Positions 1 to 6,600 of a stretch of 9,426 nt of DNA are shown in pieces. The stretch spans positions 1 to 9,426 of the forward strand of contig DASUFK010000242.1 in the NCBI GenBank assembly GCA_036274615.1, in the 5' to 3' direction. Positions within the stretch are counted from its first letter, which is position 1, and every line of letters begins with the position of its first letter. Source of the DNA: FEN-1219 sp036274615 (GTDB lineage: Bacteria > Pseudomonadota > Gammaproteobacteria > Steroidobacterales > Rariloculaceae). The position numbers and the translations under genes are program-made. Under the pieces are notes generated by a model. That model saw only the letters and a program-made list of their open reading frames with translations. It searched no databases and was not told where the DNA came from.

Positions 1-2
1 GG

Positions 3-245
3 CCCGGCTGGCGCGCGCCCGACGTCGGCACGATCGGCGAATGGCTGCGCGCGCGGCGCACCGTCTCGCCCGCGGACTTGCGCGCGAGCCCGGCCGGCCG
101 CGTGTACGTGCAACCCGTCACTCAGCTCGAGATCGCTTCCACCGACCTGCGTGCGGCGCTGCGCGCGGGTCTCGACCCGAAGTTCCTGATGCCCGATAGC
201 GTTCGAAGGATCATCCTCACAACGGAGTGTTATGCCGAAAACTAG
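3..245 (+). CDS. nadD: Nicotinate-nucleotide adenylyltransferase, C-terminal part (5' end outside window)
   Basis: Reading from base 3 gives an open frame of 80 codons ending in TAG at 243-245, so only the C-terminal end is present. NadD transfers AMP from ATP to nicotinate mononucleotide, making deamido-NAD+ in cytosolic NAD synthesis. The visible part starts PGW, and later has IASTDLR followed by an arginine-glycine stretch and LMPDSVRRII. This matches the end of the nucleotidyltransferase fold, where an ISSTxIR motif and an LP-x-x-V-x-x-YI tail are usual. The last ten or so residues (LTTECYAEN) differ from the common Y-I-x-x-x-x-LY ending. The frame overlaps the upstream candidate rsfS start by 14 bp. 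Location directly before rsfS and rlmH is the standard neighbourhood. The call rests on the tail motif plus gene order; the HxGH nucleotide-binding motif lies outside the window. Confidence 0.85.
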   Translation, partial: PGWRAPDVGTIGEWLRARRTVSPADLRASPAGRVYVQPVTQLEIASTDLRAALRAGLDPKFLMPDSVRRIILTTECYAEN

Positions 246-696
246 GAAGAGTTCAGCCCACCGTCCGTCGAGGTCCGCCATGGATCAAGCCTCGAGCCAG
301 CCCGGAGCCGTCAAGGCTCTGCGGGCGAAGAAGCCCAAGCAAAAAAAGGAACGCCCGCTCGCGACGCTGGTGACCACGGCGCTCGACGATCTCAAAGGCC
401 AGCAAATCACGGTGCTCGACGTGCGCCACCTCACCAGCGTGACGGACACGATGGTCGTGGCGAGCGGCCGTTCGGACCGCCACGTGCGCGCGCTCGCCGA
501 CACCGTCGTGGAGCAGTGCGCGAAGGCCGGCGTGCGCGCGATCGGCGTCGAGGGGCAGAAGTCGGGCGAGTGGGTGCTCGTCGACCTGGGCGACGTGGTG
601 GTCCACGTGATGCTCCCGCGCGTCCGCGAGTTCTACAACCTCGAGAAGCTCTGGGACATGAGCGGCCGAGCCGAGGCCGCCGAGCTCGGCGCCTAG
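232..696 (+). CDS. rsfS: Ribosomal silencing factor RsfS
   Basis: RsfS binds ribosomal protein uL14 on the 50S subunit and blocks joining with 30S, lowering translation in stationary phase or starvation. The RsfS/DUF143 domain covers about residues 43-148. It contains LDVRHLTSVTD, VVASGRSDRHVRALAD, GVEGQKSGEWVLVDLGDVVVHVM and REFYNLEKLW, all close to the family pattern. The first 42 or so residues are a Lys/Arg-rich, low-complexity extension absent from typical RsfS proteins of about 105-120 residues. Two starts are possible: ATG 232, with GGAG at 224-227 only 4 nt upstream and overlapping nadD, or ATG 280, with GAGG at 270-273 at a better 6-nt spacing, giving 138 aa. I list the longer form; the shorter is about equally likely. 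rlmH follows 17 bp after the stop. Confidence 0.93.
   Translation: MPKTRKSSAHRPSRSAMDQASSQPGAVKALRAKKPKQKKERPLATLVTTALDDLKGQQITVLDVRHLTSVTDTMVVASGRSDRHVRALADTVVEQCAKAGVRAIGVEGQKSGEWVLVDLGDVVVHVMLPRVREFYNLEKLWDMSGRAEAAELGA
270..273 (+). promoter_or_regulatory. Possible Shine-Dalgarno site for an internal rsfS start at 280
   Basis: GAGG lies 6 nt before the in-frame ATG at 280-282. Its spacing is better than that of the GGAG (224-227) that would serve ATG 232. If this site is used, RsfS begins MDQASSQ and is 138 aa, closer to the usual family length, and it no longer overlaps nadD. Confidence 0.4.
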
Positions 697-713
697 TCCG
701 CGTCCGGGAAGCG

Positions 714-1187
714 ATGCTGCGGTTGCTGTTGATCGCGGCGTCGCAACGCCAGCCCGGCTGGGTCGACGAAGGATTCGCCGACTACGCGGAACGCGTGCGC
801 GGCCGCGCGAAGCTCGAGCTCAAGGTGGTGCCGCTCGCGCGCCGCTCCGCCGGCGCCTCCGTCGAGCGCGCCATCGCCGACGAAACCGAACGACTGCTCG
901 CCGCCGTGCCGGCCGGCGCCCACGTAGTCGCCCTCGCCGAAGACGGCAAACCCTGGTCCACCGCCGATCTCGCTGCGAAGCTCGAATCCTGGATGCAGCG
1001 CGGCGCGCCCGTCGCCTTTCTGATCGGCGGCCCCGACGGCCTCGGACAAGCCTGCCTCGACCGCGCCACCGAGCGCTGGTCGCTGTCAAAACTCACGCTC
1101 CCGCACGGCCTCGCCCGCGTCGTTGCCGCCGAAGCGCTGTACAGAGCGTGGTCGGTCCTGGAACGCCACCCCTACCACCGCGCGTAG
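714..1187 (+). CDS. rlmH: 23S rRNA (pseudouridine(1915)-N3)-methyltransferase RlmH
   Basis: RlmH is a SPOUT-family, homodimeric methyltransferase that uses SAM to methylate N3 of pseudouridine 1915 in helix 69 of 23S rRNA, acting on assembled 70S ribosomes. The frame is open further upstream, but the protein family begins at ATG 714 (MLRLLLIAASQRQPGW), with GGGAAG at 706-711 in front. This gives 157 aa against 155 in E. coli. The SAM-binding loop FLIGGPDGLG is at residues 102-111. LSKLTLPHGLARVVAAEALYRAW forms the trefoil-knot C-terminal half. The end YHRA (154-157) carries the conserved YHR tail implicated in catalysis. Its partner upstream, rsfS, is a usual neighbour. Downstream lies the long palindrome rather than the mrdA gene seen in enterobacteria. 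Confidence 0.96.
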   Translation: MLRLLLIAASQRQPGWVDEGFADYAERVRGRAKLELKVVPLARRSAGASVERAIADETERLLAAVPAGAHVVALAEDGKPWSTADLAAKLESWMQRGAPVAFLIGGPDGLGQACLDRATERWSLSKLTLPHGLARVVAAEALYRAWSVLERHPYHRA

Positions 1188-1195
1188 AGGGGGGC

Positions 1196-1230
1196 GCCGA
1201 AAAACAGGGACAGGTTACTTTTCCGGCGGC
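1196..1230. repeat. Left terminal inverted repeat of the rlmH-maf element
   Basis: Exact reverse complement of 1459-1493 over 35 bp. It contains the family core GGGACAGGTTACTTTT at 1207-1222, flanked outside by an A run and inside by CCGGCGGC. The arm starts 9 bp after the rlmH stop codon. Confidence 0.9.
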
Positions 1231-1282
1231 CGATGCCCCGCTGCGGCGATCGTGTCTGACGGGCCAACGCGACACGCGTGAA

Positions 1283-1405
1283 GGCGGCGGCTGTACCTCG
1301 AAGGGCCTTCCCGAGACCGTCGCCGCACACGGATGTGCGGCGAGGATGCGCAGGGACGCTCTTCCGCCGTGTCTCGGGAAGGCCCCTCGAGGTGCAGCCG
1401 CCGCC
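1283..1405. repeat. Inner long stem-loop of the rlmH-maf element
   Basis: A 35-bp stem (1283-1317 with 1371-1405) has two imperfect positions: one would be G·U in a + transcript and one A·C. Its 53-nt loop contains a second, perfect 10-bp hairpin (1320-1329 with 1334-1343, loop CGGA). No T-run follows the stem, so it does not look like an intrinsic terminator. It could still stabilise or slow processing of a read-through transcript. Confidence 0.8.
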
Positions 1406-1458
1406 ACCGCTACGCCAGCGGCCAGGGTCGGACACGATCGCCGCGGCACGCGGCCAAA

Positions 1459-1493
1459 GCCGCCGGAAAAGTAACCTGTCCCTGTTTTTCGGC
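1459..1493. repeat. Right terminal inverted repeat of the rlmH-maf element
   Basis: Exact reverse complement of 1196-1230, with the core at 1467-1482 on the other strand. It ends 13 bp before the maf start codon. The bases between (1494-1506) contain TATAGT and an in-frame TGA but no Shine-Dalgarno-like sequence. Confidence 0.9.
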
Positions 1494-1506
1494 TATAGTT
1501 CGTTGA

Positions 1507-2118
1507 ATGAAAAAGGATTTCATCTATCTGGCGTCGGCGTCGCCGCGGCGCGGCGAGTTGCTGCGTCAGATCGGCGTGCCGTTCGAGGTGTGGCCCGCGT
1601 CGATCGAGGAGGCCGTCGCCGAGGGCGAGGCGCCCGAGGAGTACGTACGCCGGCTCGCGATCACCAAGGCCGACAAGATCTGGGAAGAAGCGGACGACGA
1701 CGGCCTCGAGCCGCGGCCGGTGCTCGCCGCCGACACGGCCGTGGTGCTCGACGGCCGCATTCTCGGCAAGCCGGGCACGCCGGCCGAGGCCGAGGCGATG
1801 CTCGCCGAGCTGTCCGGCCGCACCCACCGCGTGCTCACGGCCGTGGCGTTGCGCTGCGGGCCGAAGACCGAGGCGCTGCTGTCCGCCGCCGAAGTGAGAT
1901 TTCGCGCGACGACGGCCGCGGAACGCCGCGCGTACTGTGCCACCGATGAGCCGTACGACAAGGCCGGCGGCTACGGCATCCAGGGATTCGCGGCCGTGTT
2001 CGTCGAGCACTTGAACGGCAGCTACTCCGCCGTGGTGGGCCTGCCGCTCTACGAGACCGCGCTGCTGCTCGACCGTTGCGGCGTTGCACCGTGGCGCCAG
2101 ACGAAGACCGGCGAATGA
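1507..2118 (+). CDS. maf: Maf-family nucleoside triphosphate pyrophosphatase (YhdE type, dTTPase/UTPase)
   Basis: Maf proteins hydrolyse dTTP, UTP and related or modified nucleotides to the monophosphate plus pyrophosphate, cleaning the nucleotide pool. The N-terminal signature LASASPRR is at residues 8-15. The catalytic aspartate region LAADTAVVLDG has Asp76. EPYDKAGGYGIQG (148-160) and NGSYSAVVGLPLYET complete the fold. The NGSY-x-AVVGLPL form is that of YhdE rather than the YceF (m7GTP) subfamily. Length, 203 aa, is normal. The start is fixed: TGA at 1504-1506 is in frame directly before ATG 1507, and LASASPRR follows at once. There is no Shine-Dalgarno sequence, because the repeat element ends 13 bp upstream. 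TATAGT at 1494-1499 is a possible -10 box that would give a leaderless or near-leaderless mRNA (inference). The stop overlaps the rng start (ATGA, 2115-2118). Confidence 0.95.
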   Translation: MKKDFIYLASASPRRGELLRQIGVPFEVWPASIEEAVAEGEAPEEYVRRLAITKADKIWEEADDDGLEPRPVLAADTAVVLDGRILGKPGTPAEAEAMLAELSGRTHRVLTAVALRCGPKTEALLSAAEVRFRATTAAERRAYCATDEPYDKAGGYGIQGFAAVFVEHLNGSYSAVVGLPLYETALLLDRCGVAPWRQTKTGE

Positions 2119-3596
2119 AAGAAGAGATCCTGATCAACGCCACGGCGCGCGAGGTCCGGGCCGCGCTCGTCGAGAGCGGCGTGCTGCAAGAGGTGCTCAT
2201 CGAGCGCACGAGCCGCCGCGGGCTCGTGAGCAACATCTATAAAGGACGGGTGTCGCGCGTGCTGCCCGGCATGCAGGCCGCGTTCGTCGAGCTCGGGCTC
2301 GAGCGCACGGCATTTCTGCACGCGTCCGACATCGCGCGGGGCTCCGACGTCGAGCGGGGCGACGACGCGCCGGCCGCCGGGCGCGATGCCGACATCCGCG
2401 AGTTCGTGCACGAGGGCCAGGAGCTGCTAGTGCAAGTGCTCAAGGAGCCGCTCGGCACGAAGGGCGCGCGGCTCACCACCTACATCACGATCCCGTCGCG
2501 CTATCTCGTGATGACGCCGAAGGGGGCGGGCGTAGGCGTGTCGTCGCGCATCGAGGACGAGAGCGAGCGCGAGCGCCTGCGGCTCACGGTCGAGGAGCTG
2601 ATCGCGGCCGAAAGCTCGCCCGGCGGCTACATCATCCGCACGGCGGCGGAGGGAGCGCCGCGCGAGTCCCTGCACGCCGACATGCTGTTCCTCGCGAAGC
2701 TCTGGAGGACGATCGACGAGCGTGCCGCGGTTACCCCGCCCGGCGAGCTCGTCTACGAGGACTTGCCCCTGCCGCTGCGGGTGCTGCGCGACTCGTCGAG
2801 CCCCGACATCGCGCGGGTGCGCGTGGATTCCGAGCCGATGTTCGTGCGGCTCAAGGAGTTCGCCACGACCTTCGCGCCGCATCTCGTGCCGCTGATCGAG
2901 CTCTATGTCGAGGCCCGGCCGATCTTCGACGTGTACGGCATCGACGAGGAGATCGACCGCGCGCTGCACCGCAAGGTGCCGCTCAAGTCCGGCGGCCACG
3001 TGGTGTTCGACCAGACCGAATCGATGACCACGATCGACGTGAATACGGGCGCCTACGTGGGCCACCGCAACCTCGAGGAGACCATCTTCAGGACCAACCT
3101 CGAGGCGGCCGTCGCCATTGCGCGACAGCTGCGCCTGCGCAATTTGGGCGGCATCATCATCATCGACTTCATCGACATGACCGAGGAGGAGCACCGCCGC
3201 CAGGTGCTCCAGGCGCTCACCGACCGGCTTGCAACGGATCACGCCAAGACCCAGATCATGGACGTCTCGCCGCTCGGCCTCGTGGAGATGACCCGCAAGC
3301 GCAATCGCGAAAGCCTGGAACACGTTCTCTGCCAGGCTTGTCCAAGCTGCGAGGGTCGCGGATTCGTGAAGACGTCCGAGACGATCTGCTACGAGATCTT
3401 CCGCGAGATCATGCGCCAGCACCGCCAGTTCGATTTTCAGGAATTGCTCGTGCTCGCGCGTCCCGGTGTGATCGAGCGGCTGCTCGACGAGGAATCCGCG
3501 AGCATCGCCGAGCTCGAGGAAGTCACGGGCAAGCCGATTCGCCTGCAGAGCGAGGGCATGTATGCGCCCGAGCAATTCGACGTGGTGCTGATGTAG
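2115..3596 (+). CDS. rng: Ribonuclease G
   Basis: RNase G is a cytosolic endoribonuclease of the RNase E/G family that prefers 5'-monophosphate RNA, matures the 5' end of 16S rRNA and degrades some mRNAs. A longer frame opens at 2076, but alignment to the family begins MKEEILINATAREVR at ATG 2115, giving 493 aa (E. coli 489). An S1 RNA-binding domain occupies about residues 38-125 (NIYKGRVSRVLPGMQAAFVE near its start). GYIIRTAAEGA (Arg175, Thr176) matches the 5'-phosphate sensor. The Mg2+ aspartates are Asp308 in TTIDVNTG and Asp351 in IIIDFIDM, 43 residues apart as in E. coli. A CxxCxxC stretch (Cys406, 409, 412; CPSC = 409-412) is the zinc-link. There is no C-terminal degradosome scaffold, which separates it from RNase E. 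The ATGA overlap with maf suggests translational coupling. Confidence 0.97.
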   Translation: MKEEILINATAREVRAALVESGVLQEVLIERTSRRGLVSNIYKGRVSRVLPGMQAAFVELGLERTAFLHASDIARGSDVERGDDAPAAGRDADIREFVHEGQELLVQVLKEPLGTKGARLTTYITIPSRYLVMTPKGAGVGVSSRIEDESERERLRLTVEELIAAESSPGGYIIRTAAEGAPRESLHADMLFLAKLWRTIDERAAVTPPGELVYEDLPLPLRVLRDSSSPDIARVRVDSEPMFVRLKEFATTFAPHLVPLIELYVEARPIFDVYGIDEEIDRALHRKVPLKSGGHVVFDQTESMTTIDVNTGAYVGHRNLEETIFRTNLEAAVAIARQLRLRNLGGIIIIDFIDMTEEEHRRQVLQALTDRLATDHAKTQIMDVSPLGLVEMTRKRNRESLEHVLCQACPSCEGRGFVKTSETICYEIFREIMRQHRQFDFQELLVLARPGVIERLLDEESASIAELEEVTGKPIRLQSEGMYAPEQFDVVLM

Positions 3597-3605
3597 GTCT
3601 TCGAG

Positions 3606-6600
3606 ATGCGTCCCTGGATTCGAAAGTCGATCAAAGCCGTAGTCGCGCTCGTCGCGATCTTCGCGTTGCTGGTCGGCGCCGGGCTCGTGGGCTTCAAGGT
3701 GCTCGTCAACCGGCTGCCGAGCTATCAGGACGATCTACAGGCCTGGGTCAACGAGGCGCTCGGCGTGCGGCTCACGTATGCCGGCGTCGACGCCCGTTGG
3801 GGCTTAAGCGGGCCCGAGCTCACGTTCCGCGACGCAACGGTGGCCGCGGCCGACGACGCCGCGCCGTTCCTCACGGCGCGCGTGGCGAGCGTGGGCGTGA
3901 GCCCGATCGGGCTCGCCGCGCGTCTGCTCACGCAGCGCGAGGTCGGCATCGACCGGCTCACGTTCGAGGGCACGGAGCTCACGATCGTGCAGACGGAGGA
4001 CGGCGAGCTCACGGTGCAGGGCGCGTCGTCGTCCGCGGCGCGCCGCCCCGACTTCGCGCTCAACGTGCCGCCCGAGGTCGAAGTGCTCGTGCGCGACAGC
4101 CGCGTGTTGTATTTCGACCAACGCCGCGGCTTCATGTGGGATTTTCAGGACGTGGCCGGCAGCATGCGCCGCGAGCAGGACGCGCTGCTCATCGAGGCGC
4201 AGGCGCGCCCCCGCAGCGACGTCGCGCGCAGCATCGAGGTCACTGCGCAAGGATTCATCGAAGAAGGGCCCGTCGACGATGCCGCCTCGCCGGCAGGCGG
4301 CGCGAAGCGCGGACCGCGCTTCAGCGGCGACTGGCGGGTGTCGGCGCAGGTCGAGGAGATCGATCTCGTCGTGGCGGGACGGCTGCTGCCCTCGAAGACC
4401 GGGTTGCCCTCTTCGAACCTGTTGCCGCTTGCCGGCCGCGGCGACGTGGGGCTCTGGGTGGAATGGAAGCGCGGCACGCCCGTGGGTGGGTCCGCCAAGC
4501 TGGCGCTCGCCGGCGTGGAGCTGCCCGCGCCGCAGGGGGCCGCCGCGTCGCGCTATGACCGTCTGGGCCTCACGGCCGACTGGAGCCGCAGCGACGAAAA
4601 TTGGCGCGTGGAGCTTCGCGACATCGCGCTCGAGCGCGAGGGACGCTCCTGGCCCGGCGGTAGCGGCGCCGCGCTCGAGCTCGAGAACGGCGCGAGCGGC
4701 CTCGCGCGCGTCGCGCTGCGCGCGGACTTCGTGCGGCTCGAGGATGTCACGCCGCTGCTCGGTCCCGTGCCCGAGTCTCGATTGCTCCAGTCGTGGTTCG
4801 CGCTCGAGCCGCGCGGCGATCTGCGCGGCATCGATCTCGAGCTGCAGCGCGGCGCGGCCGAAGGCGCGGTCGACTATCGCGTGTCGGCCGAGTTTGCGGG
4901 ATTGGGCGTCGAGCCGATCGAAGGGCTTCCCGGCGTGCGCGGCGCCACCGGCGTGTTGCGCGCCGATTCGCGCAGCGGCCGCGTGGAGCTCAAGACGACG
5001 GACGCCGGGTTCGAGTGGCCGGCCATGTTCCGCGCGCCGTTCGAGGTCTCCGAGCTCAGCGGCCTCGTGGTGTGGCGGCAAGGTCAGGACGCGCTGCGCA
5101 TCGTGAGCGACGACCTCGTGCTCGCGACGGCCGACGCGAGCACCCGCTCGAATCTCGAGCTCACGGTACCGGCCGACGGCAGCTCGCCGCGCCTCGACCT
5201 CGCGAGCACCGTCTCGGGGTTCGACCTCACGGCGGCGCGCAAGTATCTGCCGGCGCCGAAGATGCCGCCGGTGGTGGTGGAGTGGCTCGACGGCGCGCTC
5301 GCGGGCGGCCGCGCCCGATCCGCCAGCGTGTCGTTCGTGGGACCGCTCGCGGCGTTCCCGTTCGACGGCCACGAAGGCGAGTTCCGCGCCAAGGTCGATC
5401 TCGACCGCGGCGTGCTCGCGTACGTCTCCGACTGGCCGCGCGCGGAAGACCTCGACGGCACCGTCGAATTCGTCAACGCGAGCTTCACGGCGCAGGACAG
5501 CGGCCGCGCGCTCGGCAACCGCGCGGCGAACGTGCGCGTCGCCATTCCGGATCTTCGCGACGCCGTGCTCGGCCTCACCATCGACACGATCGGGCCGCTC
5601 GACCAGGTGCTCGCGTACCTGCGAGGCGCTCCGCTCATTGCGCAAGAGCTGGGGTCCGACTTCGAGCGGTTGTCCGCGCCGAACGGCACGGGCGAGGCGC
5701 ACGTGAGCCTGAGCTTGCCGCTCAAGGATCGCGATTCGTACAAGCTCGACGCATCTCTCGGCATGATCGACGGCGAGCTCGCGTTCCGCGGCTTCGGCCC
5801 GCACGCCACCGAGATCAACGGGAAGCTCACCCTCGAGGACGGCGTGCTGCGCGGCGAGGGCATCCAGGCGATCTTTCTCGACGGCCCGATCACGGCGCGT
5901 GTCGATCCCCCGGGCGTGGAGGGCTATCGCACGCGGATCGCCCTCGAGGGCGAGGTCACGATCGACGCGGTCGCCGACGCGTTCGACCTGCCGTTCGCCG
6001 ACCGCCTCGCGGGCCAGACGCGTTGGCAGGGTGCGCTGCTGATCCCCGCCGTGGGCGGCGACGAGCGCATGCCGCCGCGCATCACCGTCGATTCGAATTT
6101 GAGCGGCGTCGCGCTGCGCTTTCCGGCGCCGTTCGCCAAGGCGCCCGGCGAGCCCACCAATCTCCAAGTGGACCTCACGTTCCCCGCCACGGGCGGTCTC
6201 GACATGCAGGGCTACCTCGGCGCATCGCGGCGATTTGCGTTGCAATTCGACGAGGACGCGGGCGCCGAGGGCAAGTTCGAGTTCCGCCGCGCGGCGCTGC
6301 GCTTCGGCGGTGTGTTGCCGGAGCTCCGCGTGGATCGCGGCGTCACGGTCGACGGCAGCGTGCCCGAGTTGCCCGTCGACGACTGGCTCGCGCTGGCGGA
6401 CGGCAACGGTGGCGGCGGCGGTTTCGGCACGACGTTCGCCGGCGGCTCGCTCGACGTGGCGGGGCTCACCGCGTTCGGCCAGGAGCTAGGCCGCACGAAG
6501 GTCAGCGCCCGGCGGCGCACGGACGATTGGCAGGTGGACCTCGACAGCGATCCCGTAGCGGGCACGCTGCTGATCCCGGTGGATCTCGATCGCGACCCGC

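Larger units (their letters stand above)
1196..1493. repeat. 298-bp nested palindromic repeat element (MITE-like) between rlmH and maf
   Basis: Almost the whole 319-bp gap 1188-1506 is one symmetrical structure centred near 1344. The outer arms, 1196-1230 and 1459-1493, are perfect 35-bp inverted repeats. Inside them, 1243-1260 pairs with 1427-1444 (17 of 18), and 1283-1317 pairs with 1371-1405 (33 of 35). Small hairpins sit at mirrored positions 1267-1279 and 1407-1421. A tight 10-bp hairpin with a CGGA loop occupies 1320-1343. Of the three arm mismatches, two would be G·U pairs in a + strand transcript and one is A·C. Size, terminal inverted repeats and lack of a coding sequence resemble a miniature inverted-repeat element, or a paired REP-type repeat. 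I see no target-site duplication. Frames that are open across it on both strands are arginine/proline-rich shadows. The same arm core recurs at 8391-8544, showing this is a family and not a local accident. Confidence 0.85.

Noticed and set aside
1164..1196. Hairpin over the rlmH stop codon as an intrinsic terminator
   Set aside because: A 9-bp GC-rich stem with one bulged A (1164-1173 with 1188-1196) can form, but A-rich sequence follows instead of a T-run, and half the stem is conserved coding sequence.
1148..1474. Open frames across the rlmH-maf gap on both strands (for example 1148-1474 plus, 1172-1435 minus)
   Set aside because: They run through the palindrome, which reads similarly on both strands, and give Pro/Arg/Ala-rich products without a ribosome site or known motif.
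1196..1493. CRISPR array or insertion sequence
   Set aside because: The repeats are inverted, not direct with regular spacers, and there is no transposase frame. No target-site duplication is visible at the ends.
3338..4558. 406-codon + frame spanning the rng-yhdP junction
   Set aside because: Arg-rich product in a third phase across two confident genes.
3804..6245. 813-codon open frame on the minus strand
   Set aside because: It lies wholly inside yhdP, is rich in Arg, Ala, Glu and His, and shows no recognisable domain. Long antisense frames are expected opposite GC-rich codons with biased third positions.
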